A DNA stretch of 64,000 bases from assembly GCF_009184905.1 (NCBI RefSeq), contig NZ_WESC01000007.1, positions 62,001 to 126,000 of the forward strand, given 5' to 3'. The translations under genes were made by a program, and so were the position numbers. The stretch comes from Parvibaculum sedimenti. GTDB lineage: Bacteria > Pseudomonadota > Alphaproteobacteria > Parvibaculales > Parvibaculaceae. The notes under the pieces were generated by a model that saw only the letters and a program-made list of their open reading frames with translations, did not search any database and had not been told where the DNA came from. Each line of letters starts with the position of its first letter. Within the stretch, counting starts at the first letter, position 1. Of this stretch, positions 48,476-57,819 are shown in pieces.

Positions 48476-49333
48476 TTATCCGTGGTAGCGGATCAGCCCT
48501 TCTTGGGCCACGGAAGCGACAAGCCGCCCATCCCGCGTATAGATGCTGCCCCGGTTGAGTCCCCTGGCGCCTGAGGCACTTGGGCTGTCCTGCGTATAGA
48601 GCATCCACTCATTGACGTTGAACGGCTGGTGGAACCACATCGCATGGTCGAGGCTCGCCGATTGCAGCTTGCCCGACACCCAGCTCACGCCATGCGGGCG
48701 AACGCAGGTATCGAGCAGCGTCATGTCGGAGGCATAGGCAAGGATGCACTGGTTGAGCGCGATGTCGTTGCCGATCTCCTTGCGCGCGCGGACCCAGACA
48801 TGCTGCACCGGCTCCATCGGCGCCGGGTCGATATAGTGCTGCGGATTGACGGGGCGAATCTCGATCGGGCGCGGACGCGCGAAATGCTTCTGGATCGCTT
48901 CAGGCAGCTGGCCTTCGATCGCCCTCCTCAGCTCGCGCTCGCTCGGCAGGTCTTCGGGCTGCGGCACGTCGGGCATCGTCGACTGATGCTCGAAGCCCTT
49001 CTCCGGCGTCTGGAACGAAGCGGCGAGATTGAATATCTGCTTTCCGTGCTGGATCGCCACGACGCGCCGCGTCGTGAAGCTCTTGCCGTCGCGCGAGCGA
49101 TCGACCTCATAGACGATCGGAATTTTCGGATCGCCGGGCCGGATGAAATAGGCGTGCAGCGAATGGCACACACGATCCTCGACCGTGCGATAGGCGGCGA
49201 CCAGCGCCTGCCCGATCACCTGCCCGCCAAAGACGCGCTGCCAGCTCGAGTCGGGGCTGTGGCCCCGGAAAAGATTCACCTCGATCTGTTCGAGGTTGAG
49301 TAACTGGATGAGGTCTTCCACGGCGTCGGCCAT
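48476..49333 (-). CDS. tesB: Acyl-CoA thioesterase II
   Basis: A 285-residue double hot-dog thioesterase that hydrolyses acyl-CoA to fatty acid and CoA. SSWQRVFGGQVIGQALVAAYRTV, SLHAYFIRPGDP, RDGKSFTTRRVVAIQ and the C-terminal SLDHAMWFHQPF, GLNRGSIYTRDGRLVASVAQEGL fit TesB throughout. ATG 49333 has AGGAG five bases upstream; the ATG directly before it is closer to that site. Confidence 0.95.
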   Translation of the reverse strand: MADAVEDLIQLLNLEQIEVNLFRGHSPDSSWQRVFGGQVIGQALVAAYRTVEDRVCHSLHAYFIRPGDPKIPIVYEVDRSRDGKSFTTRRVVAIQHGKQIFNLAASFQTPEKGFEHQSTMPDVPQPEDLPSERELRRAIEGQLPEAIQKHFARPRPIEIRPVNPQHYIDPAPMEPVQHVWVRARKEIGNDIALNQCILAYASDMTLLDTCVRPHGVSWVSGKLQSASLDHAMWFHQPFNVNEWMLYTQDSPSASGARGLNRGSIYTRDGRLVASVAQEGLIRYHG

Positions 49334-49426
49334 CATCGCTCCTGTCGCGTCTCGTTTCGCGCGAACATAAAGCGCAAGCCGTCGCCTGTCATCCGGTTCA
49401 AGGCGGTGCGATGACGCTAGCAAAGA

Positions 49427-49696
49427 TCAGTGCGTGGCAAGCCACTCGCGCGCCTGCCGCTGCGCCTCGGCGACTTCGGCCGGGCCCATTTCCCGGGCAA
49501 GTTCGGCGCGATAGGAGCGGGCCGCCTCGCTGCCGCGCATGGCCGCAAGGTTGAACCATTTGTGCGCCGTGACGAGATCGACCTCGACGCCATTGCCGGT
49601 TGAGTAGATCAGCCCCAGTTCATAGAGCGCGTCGCACTTGCCGCCTTCCGACGCAAGTTCGCTCTCCTGAAGCGCTTCGTGCTGCATGCGAGCCAT
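49427..49696 (-). CDS. Small Sel1-like repeat protein
   Basis: An 89-residue cytoplasmic protein with one Sel1/TPR-like repeat: CDALYELGLIYSTGNGVEVD followed by LVTAHKWFNLAAMRGSEAAR. The C-terminal helix EVAEAQRQAREWLA resembles the tail of alphaproteobacterial short SEL1 proteins, which are usually of unknown function. ATG 49696 with GAGGTGGG upstream was chosen; the frame is open to 49792 without similarity. Confidence 0.8.
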   Translation of the reverse strand: MARMQHEALQESELASEGGKCDALYELGLIYSTGNGVEVDLVTAHKWFNLAAMRGSEAARSYRAELAREMGPAEVAEAQRQAREWLATH

Positions 49697-49873
49697 TGCC
49701 CACCTCTTCCCAAAGTGGCGGCTCGCCTGATTCCAAACCCACTCGGCGCCGCCCGTCAGCCGCAAGGAATTCCTTGCCCCTGAGGAAAGCATTTCATCGC
49801 TACGCTGAAAAAATGGTTAACGCACCATTTGCCATATGCGGACCAGGTCCGCGCGTTGGAAGGCGTGGGACGT

Positions 49874-50509
49874 TCAGCCGAGCTTCGGCACAGCCATGCC
49901 GCGCTGAACGGCGGGGCGCGCGCCGACCTCGGCGATCCAGCGCCGCGTGTTCGCTGCCTCGCCCACCATGTCGGGCTTCGCGGCCGCGATAAGGTCTATC
50001 GCCGGCGCAATCCAGGGATAGGTGATGATGTCCGCGACCGAATAATCACCGCCGAGGAACCGCGCTTCGCCGAGGCGTTTGTCCATCACGCCGACGAGGC
50101 GCGCCGCCTCGCTCGCGTAGCGATCTGTCGCATAGGGGATCTTTTCCGGCGCCGTGTTGATGAAGTGATTGAGCTGTCCGAACATCGGCCCGACGCCGCC
50201 CATCTGCCACATCAGCCATTCGAGTGCCTGGGCGCGCTGGCGCCCCTTCGGCGCGAGGAACTTGCCGGTCTTCTCCGCGAGATAGATGAGGATCGCGCCG
50301 GATTCGAAAACGGCGAGCGGCCCGCCATCGCCTTCCTGATCGACGATAGCCGGGATGCGGTGGTTGGGGCTGATCTTCAGAAATTCCGGCGCGAACTGCT
50401 CGCCCTTGCCGATGTTGATCGCATGCGCCGTGTACTCGAGGCCGCACTCCTCCAGCATGATGGAGACCTTGCGCCCGTTCGGTGTCGTCCAGGTATAGAG
50501 ATCGATCAC
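49874..50509 (-). CDS. Glutathione S-transferase (YfcG/nu-class-like)
   Basis: A 211-residue GST. The N-terminal thioredoxin-like domain has IDLYTWTTPNGRKVSIMLEE, the glutathione site NHRIPAIVD and VFESGAILIYLAEKTG; the helical C-terminal domain includes YATDRYASEAARLVGVMDKRL and GGDYSVADIITYPW. These fit the TPNG-type nu class, which acts as disulfide-bond reductase in E. coli YfcG. GTG 50509 has GGAGGAGG upstream. A second, related GST lies 0.5 kb away. Confidence 0.9.
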   Translation of the reverse strand: MIDLYTWTTPNGRKVSIMLEECGLEYTAHAINIGKGEQFAPEFLKISPNHRIPAIVDQEGDGGPLAVFESGAILIYLAEKTGKFLAPKGRQRAQALEWLMWQMGGVGPMFGQLNHFINTAPEKIPYATDRYASEAARLVGVMDKRLGEARFLGGDYSVADIITYPWIAPAIDLIAAAKPDMVGEAANTRRWIAEVGARPAVQRGMAVPKLG

Positions 50510-50542
50510 CCTCGCCTCCTCCACCGGATTGCGGCTCGCCGC

Positions 50543-50899
50543 TCAATATTCCGCGGTCACTTCCACATGGTGATGGCGATGGCGTGTGCAGACATAGGGG
50601 TCAAGCACATAGTTTCCGGCGGCCAGCTTCAACCCGACTGCCTGCTGCGGATCAAGGAAATTCGCGACCTCCTCGCCCTTGGCGTTGCGGATCGCAAATC
50701 CATAGGTGCCGTCCATGACGCGTGTGATCTTGCCGGCGCGCGGCAGCGAGAGGCCCGAACCCCACTCCGTCTGCGTGTGATATTTGTCCTTCATGACAAG
50801 GGTGCCTGTGCCAGTCACCTCTGCCGCCTGCGCCGTCCCGCCGACCAGAGAGATGCCCAGAACCACAGCTCCAGCGAGTCTCATCACACGATTATTCAT
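50543..50899 (-). CDS. Small exported protein with histidine-rich C-terminus
   Basis: A 118-residue protein with a cleavable signal peptide (about 1-26, ending near TAQAAEV). The mature part is beta-rich (GTGTLVMKDKYHTQTEWG, TYGFAIRNAKGEEVA, AAGNYVLDPYVC) and ends in TRHRHHHVEVTAEY. The histidine cluster with one cysteine could bind metal; that is a guess. No family recognised. ATG 50899 is preferred because the frame's earlier part overlaps a terminator hairpin. Confidence 0.72.
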   Translation of the reverse strand: MNNRVMRLAGAVVLGISLVGGTAQAAEVTGTGTLVMKDKYHTQTEWGSGLSLPRAGKITRVMDGTYGFAIRNAKGEEVANFLDPQQAVGLKLAAGNYVLDPYVCTRHRHHHVEVTAEY

Positions 50900-50956
50900 C
50901 GGACACCGACCTCCGCGTCGGGCTTTCGCGAAGCGAAGCCCATGAGAGCAACCCCA

Positions 50957-50994
50957 TAAAGACAAACAGCGTGTCCGGGTTGCCGGACACGCTG
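50957..50994 (-). terminator. Intrinsic terminator after the second GST gene
   Basis: A perfect 12-base stem (50967-50978 against 50983-50994) with loop GTTG. On the minus strand it is followed by TTTGTCTTTATGG. It closes the transcript that carries the histone-like gene and the GST gene at 51034. Confidence 0.82.
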
Positions 50995-51033
50995 CAAGTT
51001 TAGCATAAGCGGGACGCGACGTAAGTCGGCCCT

Positions 51034-51822
51034 TTATTGTGCGCGTTGCCCGAACAGAATCTTCCGAGCCTGTTCGGCTGCTTTGGTCTTGTCCCCAAGG
51101 GTTCCCTGGCGCAATTCGCGTCCAAGGGAGAAGCCTCTTTTGACGGCCGGTCGGGCGCCAACCCGCTCGAACCAGTCTTTGAGGCGGGGAAAGTCTTCAA
51201 GCTGCTGACCCTGGTTCTTGTAAGGTACGACCCAGCACCAGCAAGCTATGTCTGCAATCGAGTATCGCCCGGCGAGATAATCGCGGTCCTTGAGGCGTCT
51301 GTTCATAACGCCATAGAGCCGGTTCACCTCGTTTGTATAGCGGTCGATCGCATAAGGGATCTTCTCTTGTGCGTACTGCCGGAAATGATGGGCTTGGCCC
51401 GCCATGGGACCAAGCCCAGCCATCTGCCAGAACAGCCATTGGTCGACCTCAACTCTCTGCCGTTCATTCGACGGATAAAACTTCCCCGTCTTGCGGCCGA
51501 GATATTGAAGGATTGCCCCCGACTCGAAAATCGAGATCGGTTTTCCCCCTGGACCATCCGGGTCCACGATGGCTGGCATCCGATTGTTCGGAGCTATCCT
51601 TAAAAAGGACGGCTTGAACTGGTCGCCAACTCCGATATTCACCGGCCTGACCACATAGGGCAGCCTGCATTCCTCCAGCATGATCGATATCTTCCAGCCG
51701 TTTGGCGTCGGCCAGTAATAGAGATCGATCGGCTTCGGCCCATCCCGCACTGCGGGAGAGGCCTGCTTGGGAGAGCGCTTGCCTGCCGCAGAAAGCGCGG
51801 CAGGCCGGCGATTACCGGTCAC
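51034..51822 (-). CDS. Glutathione S-transferase (nu-class-like), extended termini
   Basis: A 262-residue GST related to the one at 49874, with the same IDLYYWPTPNGWKISIMLEE start of the thioredoxin-like domain, NNRMPAIVDPDGPGG, IFESGAILQYLGRKTGKF and GRYSIADIACWCWV. It has about 30 extra residues at the N-terminus and a basic tail (GDKTKAAEQARKILFGQ). It starts at GTG 51822, three bases after the histone-like gene ends, so both are probably translated from one mRNA. Confidence 0.88.
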   Translation of the reverse strand: MTGNRRPAALSAAGKRSPKQASPAVRDGPKPIDLYYWPTPNGWKISIMLEECRLPYVVRPVNIGVGDQFKPSFLRIAPNNRMPAIVDPDGPGGKPISIFESGAILQYLGRKTGKFYPSNERQRVEVDQWLFWQMAGLGPMAGQAHHFRQYAQEKIPYAIDRYTNEVNRLYGVMNRRLKDRDYLAGRYSIADIACWCWVVPYKNQGQQLEDFPRLKDWFERVGARPAVKRGFSLGRELRQGTLGDKTKAAEQARKILFGQRAQ

Positions 51823-51825
51823 TAA

Positions 51826-52200
51826 TCAGGCCGCCTTCTTGACCGCCGGCTTCCGCTTCGCGGCAACCTTCTTGGCGGCCGGCTTCTTCGCAGCCGGCTT
51901 CTTGGCGGCGACTTTCTTGGCGGCCGGCTTCTTCGCGGCAACCTTCTTGGCGGCCGGCTTCTTGGCGGCAACCTTCTTTGCGGCGGGCTTCTTCGCCGCA
52001 GGCTTCTTCACAGCAGCCTTCTTCGCCGCGGGCTTCTTCACCGCCGCCTTCTTGGCGGCCGGCTTCTTCGCCGTGGTCTTCTTCGCCGTCGTCTTGGCGG
52101 CGAGCTTCTTCACAGTCTTCTTCGCAGCCGTCTTCTTGGCGGCGGGCTTCTTCGCAGCCGGCTTCTTGGCGGCGGGTTTTGCTTTAGCTTTCGTAGCCAT
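51826..52200 (-). CDS. Histone H1-like Ala/Lys/Pro repeat protein
   Basis: A 124-residue low-complexity basic protein composed almost only of Ala, Lys, Pro, Val and Thr, built from repeats of the type AAKKP and AAKKV. This matches bacterial H1-like nucleoid proteins (AlgP/Hc-like tails). It lacks any folded domain, so DNA or RNA binding through charge is the likely role. The DNA is a degenerate tandem repeat over the whole gene and may vary in copy number. ATG 52200 starts it; a GST gene follows after three bases. Confidence 0.85.
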   Translation of the reverse strand: MATKAKAKPAAKKPAAKKPAAKKTAAKKTVKKLAAKTTAKKTTAKKPAAKKAAVKKPAAKKAAVKKPAAKKPAAKKVAAKKPAAKKVAAKKPAAKKVAAKKPAAKKPAAKKVAAKRKPAVKKAA

Positions 52201-52420
52201 GTTTCTCTAGCTCCTGATGTGCCGATATCGTTGGCGACAATCCATTGACTCGCAACGCACACACTTTTCTTGCGCCCTCGTACCCCTCAGGCGCGATGAA
52301 TAATATGAGCGCGGTCAATGCCCTCCGCAACACAGTGTTGCATTTTTGTGCAAGCGTCGGCGCGCCACTCTCTGTCGAAAGTGGTTGACAAACGGTTCAC
52401 AGGGAGCCGTGAAAAATTGA

Positions 52421-53905
52421 TCAGCCGTCGGACGAAAGGCCCAATTTGCGCGCGAGGATTTCGTTGACGACTTGCGGATTTGCCTTGCCAGACGTGGATT
52501 TCATGACTTGTCCGACAAACCAGCCCGCGAGAGACGGCTTTTCTTTTGCCTGCGCGACCTTGTCCGGGTTCGCCGCGATGACCGCGTCGATTGCGGCCTC
52601 GATGGCGCCCGTATCGGTCACCTGACGCAGACCTTCTTTTTCGACGATTTCGGCGGGGTCGCCGCCGGTTTTGTACATTGATTCGAAAATCTGCTTCGCG
52701 ATTCGTCCGGAGATGGTGTTGTCCGAGATCAGATCGATGAGCTTTCCGAGGTGCTCCGCAGACACCGGAGAGGTCTCGATCGAGTGTCCTTCCCGGTTCA
52801 GCGCGCCGAACAATTCCACCGTCACCCAGTTCGATGCGAGCTTCGCATCGCGCCCCTTCGCCACCGCTTCATAGAAGTCGGCGGTCGCTTTTTCGCCGAC
52901 GAGAACGGTCGCGTCATAGGGAGACAGACCGTATTCGGCGATCAGGCGCGCCTTCTTGTCGTCGGGAAGTTCGGGCAGGCTCGCCTTGATCGCGTCGACG
53001 TCGGCCTGCACGATTTCCAGCGGCAGAAGATCGGGATCGGGGAAGTAACGATAGTCATGCGCCTCTTCCTTGGAGCGCATGGAGCGCGTCTCGCCCGCCT
53101 TCGGATCGAAAAGGCGGGTTTCCTGATTGATCTTGCCGCCCTCTTCGAGGATTTCGATCTGACGGCGCGCTTCATATTCGATCGCCTGGCCGATGAAGCG
53201 GATCGAGTTGACGTTCTTGATCTCGCAGCGCGTGCCGAGCGGACCGCCGGGGCGGCGCACCGAGACGTTAACGTCCGCACGAAGCGAACCTTCTTCCATA
53301 TTGCCGTCGCAAGTGCCGAGATAGCGCAGGATCGTCCTCAGCTTCGTGACGTAAGCCTTTGCTTCGTCAGCGGAACGCATGTCCGGCTTCGAAACGATTT
53401 CCATCAGCGCAACGCCCGACCGGTTGAGGTCGACATGGCTCACCGATGGTCCGAGATCGTGGATGCTCTTGCCCGCATCCTGCTCAAGATGCAGGCGCTC
53501 GATGCCCACGATTTCCGAGCGGCCGCCCGCCAGGTCGATCACGATTTCGCCCTCGCCGACGATCGGATGCTTGAACTGCGAGATCTGATAGCCCTGCGGC
53601 AGATCGGGATAGAAATAGTTCTTCCGGTCGAAGATCGAGCGCAGGTTGATCTGCGCCTTGAGGCCGAGGCCGGTCTTCACCGCCTGCTCGACGCAGTAAC
53701 GGTTGATGACGGGCAGCATGCCGGGCAGCGCGGCGTCGACGAGGCTCACCTGCGTGTTCGGCTCCGCGCCGAACGCGGCCGACGCGCCGGAGAAGAGCTT
53801 CGCATTCGACGTCACCTGGGCGTGGACTTCGAGACCGAGCACGATCTCCCAGTCGCCAGTCATGCCTTTGATCAGATCTTCGTTACGGGGTTCGCGGTTG
53901 CGCAT
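52421..53905 (-). CDS. gatB: Aspartyl/glutamyl-tRNA amidotransferase subunit B
   Basis: A 494-residue subunit of the GatCAB complex, which converts Glu-tRNA(Gln) (and often Asp-tRNA(Asn)) into the amidated form. [51 protein letters not shown] and the helical/YqeY-like C-terminus ([11 protein letters not shown]) are present. ATG 53905 lies five bases after the gatA stop; ATG 53863 is an internal alternative. gatC-gatA-gatB form one minus-strand operon. Confidence 0.96.
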   Translation of the reverse strand: MRNREPRNEDLIKGMTGDWEIVLGLEVHAQVTSNAKLFSGASAAFGAEPNTQVSLVDAALPGMLPVINRYCVEQAVKTGLGLKAQINLRSIFDRKNYFYPDLPQGYQISQFKHPIVGEGEIVIDLAGGRSEIVGIERLHLEQDAGKSIHDLGPSVSHVDLNRSGVALMEIVSKPDMRSADEAKAYVTKLRTILRYLGTCDGNMEEGSLRADVNVSVRRPGGPLGTRCEIKNVNSIRFIGQAIEYEARRQIEILEEGGKINQETRLFDPKAGETRSMRSKEEAHDYRYFPDPDLLPLEIVQADVDAIKASLPELPDDKKARLIAEYGLSPYDATVLVGEKATADFYEAVAKGRDAKLASNWVTVELFGALNREGHSIETSPVSAEHLGKLIDLISDNTISGRIAKQIFESMYKTGGDPAEIVEKEGLRQVTDTGAIEAAIDAVIAANPDKVAQAKEKPSLAGWFVGQVMKSTSGKANPQVVNEILARKLGLSSDG

Positions 53906-53910
53906 TTGGA

Positions 53911-55389
53911 TCACGACCTCCACCAGACTGCCGGTTCGGCCTTGAACTGGGCCGCTTCCTCAAGCGCGTAAGCCACGCGGAACAAGGTTTCTTCGTCGAA
54001 CGTCTTGCCGATGAGCTGCAAGCCCAGCGGCAGACCGTCACTCGACAGGCCAGCCGGCACCGAGATGCCGGGAAGCCCCGCCAGGTTCACCGTCACGGTG
54101 AACACGTCGTTCAGATACATCGACAGCGGATCGGCGGTCTTCTCGCCGATGCCGAAGGCCGCCGAGGGCGCCGTCGGAGTCAGCAGCACGTCGCACTTCG
54201 CGTAAGCCTCGGTGAAGTCCCGCGCGATCAGCGTGCGCACCTGCTGCGCCTTCAGGTAATAGGCGTCGTAATAACCGGCCGAGAGAACATAGGTGCCGAT
54301 CAGCACGCGGCGGCGAACTTCCGTCCCGAAGCCCGCCGCGCGGGTCTTCTCGTACATGTCGGTGATGTCCTTGCCTGGAACGCGCAGGCCATAGCGGACG
54401 CCGTCATAGCGCGCGAGGTTCGAGGAACATTCGGCAGGCGCCACGATGTAATAGGTCGGCAGCGCATATTTGGTGTGAGGCAGGCTCACATCGACGATCT
54501 CCGCGCCCGCAGCCTTGAGCCACTCGATGCCTCTCGTCCACAGCGCATCGATCTCGGCTGGCATGCCGTCGACGCGATACTCTTTCGGAATGCCGACGCG
54601 GAGCCCCTTGAGGCTCTGGCCGAGCGATGCCTCGTAGTCGGGCACCGGGCGATCGACGCTGGTCGAGTCCTTGTCGTCATAACCCGCCATCGAGCGCAGC
54701 ATGATCGCCGCGTCGCGCACGTCGCGGGCGATCGGGCCCGCCTGATCGAGCGACGAGGCGAAGGCGACGACGCCCCAGCGCGAGCAGCGGCCATAGGTCG
54801 GCTTGATGCCGACGGTGCCGGTGAAGGCCGCGGGCTGGCGGATAGAGCCGCCCGTGTCGGTCGCCGTCGCGGCAAGGCAGAGCTTCGCCGCCACCGCCGC
54901 CGACGAACCGCCCGACGAGCCGCCCGGCACGATCTTCGTCGTGTCGCCGTTCCGCCGCCACGGGTTCACCACCGGGCCGTAGAAGCTCGTCTCGTTCGAC
55001 GAGCCCATGGCGAACTCGTCATTGTTGAGCTTGCCCAGCATCACCGCGCCGTCGTGCCACAGGTTCTGCGTCACCTGCGACTCGTAGGGCGGCTTGAATC
55101 CGTCGAGGATGTGGCTGCACGCCGTCGTCAGCACACCCTTCGTGGCGAAAAGATCCTTGATGCCGAGCGGCAGGCCTTCGAGCGCGCCGCCCTGGCCCTT
55201 GCCGAGCTTCAGGTCGGAGGCCTTCGCCATTTCGCGCGCCTGATCGGCCGTCACGGTCACATAGGTGTTGAGCGGAGTCGCCGCCTCGATCGCGCCGAGA
55301 TAGGCGTCGGTCAGCTCGAGCGAGGTGAATTCTTTCTTCTTCAGCGCGTCGCGCGCGCCGGCCAGCGTCAGCTTGGTCAGATCGGTCAT
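53911..55389 (-). CDS. gatA: Aspartyl/glutamyl-tRNA amidotransferase subunit A
   Basis: A 492-residue amidase-signature enzyme that releases ammonia from glutamine for GatB. The Ser-cisSer-Lys triad is in [13 protein letters not shown] (Lys), [15 protein letters not shown] (cis-Ser) and [13 protein letters not shown] (nucleophile Ser). Length is standard. It starts three bases after gatC and ends five bases before gatB, so all three subunits are co-translated. Confidence 0.97.
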   Translation of the reverse strand: MTDLTKLTLAGARDALKKKEFTSLELTDAYLGAIEAATPLNTYVTVTADQAREMAKASDLKLGKGQGGALEGLPLGIKDLFATKGVLTTACSHILDGFKPPYESQVTQNLWHDGAVMLGKLNNDEFAMGSSNETSFYGPVVNPWRRNGDTTKIVPGGSSGGSSAAVAAKLCLAATATDTGGSIRQPAAFTGTVGIKPTYGRCSRWGVVAFASSLDQAGPIARDVRDAAIMLRSMAGYDDKDSTSVDRPVPDYEASLGQSLKGLRVGIPKEYRVDGMPAEIDALWTRGIEWLKAAGAEIVDVSLPHTKYALPTYYIVAPAECSSNLARYDGVRYGLRVPGKDITDMYEKTRAAGFGTEVRRRVLIGTYVLSAGYYDAYYLKAQQVRTLIARDFTEAYAKCDVLLTPTAPSAAFGIGEKTADPLSMYLNDVFTVTVNLAGLPGISVPAGLSSDGLPLGLQLIGKTFDEETLFRVAYALEEAAQFKAEPAVWWRS

Positions 55390-55392
55390 GAT

Positions 55393-55680
55393 TTACTCCA
55401 CCACCCTCGGCACGACATAGAAGCCGTCTTCGGAACCGGGCGCGTTCTCCGTGACTTCCTTCTGGAGGTTGCCCGAGGTCACGACGTCGTCGCGCATCTT
55501 CATGGTCACGGCGACGGCGCTCGTCATCGGCTCGACACCATTGGTGTCGACCTCGCCGAGTTGCTCCACCCAGTCGAGGATGGAGTTGAGTTCGCCTGCG
55601 AGAGCCGAAAGCTCATCGTCCCGGACTGCGATCCGCGCAAGCCGGGCAATGTGCCGGACCGTGTTCTGATCGACCGACAT
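55393..55680 (-). CDS. gatC: Aspartyl/glutamyl-tRNA amidotransferase subunit C
   Basis: A 95-residue small subunit that wraps GatA and GatB together. [39 protein letters not shown] and the C-terminal [15 protein letters not shown] are the family blocks. ATG 55680 is the standard [12 protein letters not shown] start. It is the first gene of the operon and is divergent from ruvX across a 246-base region with short repeats. Confidence 0.96.
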   Translation of the reverse strand: MSVDQNTVRHIARLARIAVRDDELSALAGELNSILDWVEQLGEVDTNGVEPMTSAVAVTMKMRDDVVTSGNLQKEVTENAPGSEDGFYVVPRVVE

Positions 55681-55812
55681 AAGCCTGCCTTTGGTTGTGG
55701 TTCGGAGAAGGGCCGCCCGTTCCGGGCACCCTTGGCTGCCGACCCCGTATTGGAGAGGATTCGATGCGGGCAACATAACAAAGCCGGAGCGTCGGGGGCA
55801 ACGCCGCCGCCA

Positions 55813-55845
55813 CCCTATATAGGGAGATATAGGGAGATATGGGAG
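55813..55845. repeat. Short palindrome and tandem decamer in the gatC/ruvX promoter region
   Basis: CCCTATATAGGG (55813-55824) is a perfect 12-base palindrome. It overlaps a direct decamer repeat, AGGGAGATAT, at 55821-55830 and 55831-55840, followed by the partial copy GGGAG. The purine-rich strand and position between divergent genes suggest a control site or slippage-prone tract. Confidence 0.6.
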
Positions 55846-55926
55846 GTTTGTGGGGATATCGTTGCGCACTTTCGCCTCACCCCCTATCTTCCTGACAAAT
55901 AAGCGATTTCTGTGAATGGAGCGCCG

Positions 55927-56397
55927 TTGAGCGACAATCTGAAGACGCCGGGCGAGTTGAAATCCGCCCTGAAGCGCGGCGAAAGGCTGATGGGGGTCGA
56001 TCTGGGCTCAAAAACCATCGGCCTCGCCCTCTCCGACCTGTCGCTGACCGTGGCAACGCCGCTGGAGACGATCAGGCGCGTGAAGTTCACGGCGGACGCC
56101 AACCGCATGCTCGAACTCATCGCCCAACACGGCGTCGGCGGTCTCGTCGTGGGCCTTCCCCTCAACATGGACGGCTCGGAGGGCCCCTCCGCCCAGTCGG
56201 CCCGCGCCTTCGTCCGCAATTTCGAAAAGCTCTCACCCTTGCCACTTGCCTTCTGGGATGAGCGCCTCTCCACCGCCGCCGTCACCAGGACGTTGCTCGA
56301 AGCCGATACGAGCCGTGCGCGCCGCGCCGAGGTTGTCGACAAGATGGCCGCTGCCTACATCCTCCAGGGGGCGCTGGAACGGATGCGGAGTTTGTAA
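55927..56397 (+). CDS. ruvX: Holliday junction resolvase-like RuvX/YqgF
   Basis: A 156-residue RNase H-fold nuclease, linked to 16S rRNA 5' end processing in E. coli. The metal-site motif is [17 protein letters not shown], followed by [31 protein letters not shown] and [17 protein letters not shown] 55927 has GGAG five bases upstream; GTG 55912 is an in-frame alternative. In many alphaproteobacteria ruvX sits directly beside pyrB; here several accessory genes intervene. Confidence 0.92.
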   Translation: MSDNLKTPGELKSALKRGERLMGVDLGSKTIGLALSDLSLTVATPLETIRRVKFTADANRMLELIAQHGVGGLVVGLPLNMDGSEGPSAQSARAFVRNFEKLSPLPLAFWDERLSTAAVTRTLLEADTSRARRAEVVDKMAAAYILQGALERMRSL

Positions 56398-56435
56398 CCG
56401 CATCGGCGGAGCGCCGTCCACTGGGGGGATACGAA

Positions 56436-57722
56436 TTGACCGACACTGCCGTTCAGAAGCTTCCGCGCGAGCAACGCCTGCTGCTCCTTCTCGTCGGCAG
56501 TTCCCTCCTCATCAACAATTACGATCTCGGCATCTTCGCCCTCGCCCTGCCGCAGATACAGGCCTCGCTCCATATCCCGGAAGAAAACCTCGGCCTCTAT
56601 ACCGGCATCATCCGCTTCGGCGTGCTGCTCGCCTTCCCGCTTGCCTTCATGGCCGATGTCGTCGGCCGCCGGAAGCTGCTCCTTTTCACCGTCATCGGCA
56701 TGACGCTGTCGACGGTGCTGAGCGCCTTCGCCCAGAACGCGCCGCAATATCTCGTGCTGCAGACCTTCGCCCGGTGCTTCTCCTATGCCGAGGAAATGAT
56801 CTGCTATGTGATCATCGCGGAAGAGATCGCGCCGCATCTGCGCGGCTGGGCGCTTGCCCGCCTCGCGGCGCTCGGTACGCTCGGCTATGGCCTCTCATCG
56901 CTGCTCTATGGACAGATCGGCGCGCTGCCGCATGGCTGGCGCGACTTCTACCTGATCGGCGGCCTTGGCCTCATCGTCATCATGCTGGCGCGGCGCAGCC
57001 TCAAGGAGACGGCGCGCTTTTCCGAACTCAAGGCGTCGCGCGGCGCGACACAGAGCTTCCGCGACCACCTGAGGCCCATCGTCTCCCTCGCCCGCGCCTA
57101 TCCGGGCCGCTTCGTCGCGCTGGTCGGCACCACTGCGCCCTACGCCTTTGGCATTTCAGCGGCCTTCGCCTTCATCTCGAAGTTCCTGCAGGAGACGCAT
57201 GGCTTCTCGCCGGCTCAGGTCGGCTATCTGCAATTCTTCGGCGGCGCGCTCTCGATCCTCGGCTTCTTCACCGCAGGCCGCATCGGGGACTTCGCGGGCC
57301 GGCGTCTCGTGCTCTGCATTTGCATCCCCCTCGTCGTCGGGCTCTTCCTCGCCTTCTACCTGACCAACGACCCGACGTTTCTCGTCGCAAGCTGGATCGG
57401 CTGCCTCTTCTTCTATTTCGCCTCCGAGGTCACGCTGTCGGCCATGGGCAGCGAACTCTTCCCGACCTCCTATCGCTCGACCTCCTCGGCCGCGCGCGGC
57501 GTCATCAACACCGTCTCGGGCATTGCGGGCCTCGCCGCCGAAAGCGCGCTCTACGCCTTGGTCGGATCGCATGCGCTTTCGGTCATCATCCTTCTGGCGC
57601 TTGCGCCGCTGGCCATCATCCCGGTCATCTTCTTCCTGCCCGAGACCGCGCGCCGCTCGCTCGACGAGATTTCTCCCGAGGTCGAGCTCGATGTCGACAC
57701 CGCGCCCAAGCCGTTCCTTTGA
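56436..57722 (+). CDS. MFS transporter
   Basis: A 428-residue membrane protein with twelve helices of the major facilitator superfamily. The loop 2-3 motif is FMADVVGRRKLLLF, and TAGRIGDFAGRRLVL is its counterpart in the second half. NNYDLGIFALALPQIQ at helix 1 and LFPTSYRSTSSAARG near helix 10 recall the sugar/metabolite:H+ symporter branch. The substrate is unknown. It starts at TTG 56436 behind a GGGGGG ribosome site, 38 bases after ruvX. Confidence 0.88.
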   Translation: MTDTAVQKLPREQRLLLLLVGSSLLINNYDLGIFALALPQIQASLHIPEENLGLYTGIIRFGVLLAFPLAFMADVVGRRKLLLFTVIGMTLSTVLSAFAQNAPQYLVLQTFARCFSYAEEMICYVIIAEEIAPHLRGWALARLAALGTLGYGLSSLLYGQIGALPHGWRDFYLIGGLGLIVIMLARRSLKETARFSELKASRGATQSFRDHLRPIVSLARAYPGRFVALVGTTAPYAFGISAAFAFISKFLQETHGFSPAQVGYLQFFGGALSILGFFTAGRIGDFAGRRLVLCICIPLVVGLFLAFYLTNDPTFLVASWIGCLFFYFASEVTLSAMGSELFPTSYRSTSSAARGVINTVSGIAGLAAESALYALVGSHALSVIILLALAPLAIIPVIFFLPETARRSLDEISPEVELDVDTAPKPFL

Positions 57723-57819
57723 AGCGCAAACACCTTGAGCCAGGTGTGAAATCGGCTAGAAGAAAGAAGCGCCGCCGCACATTCATAAAAACAAGGCGGA
57801 GTGAGGAAACGATCCCACC

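Noticed and set aside
51826-52200. The lysine-rich repeat tract considered as a CRISPR-like or purely non-coding tandem repeat
   Set aside because: The repeats are in frame, start with ATG, end with a stop and encode a typical H1-like protein; there are no spacers.
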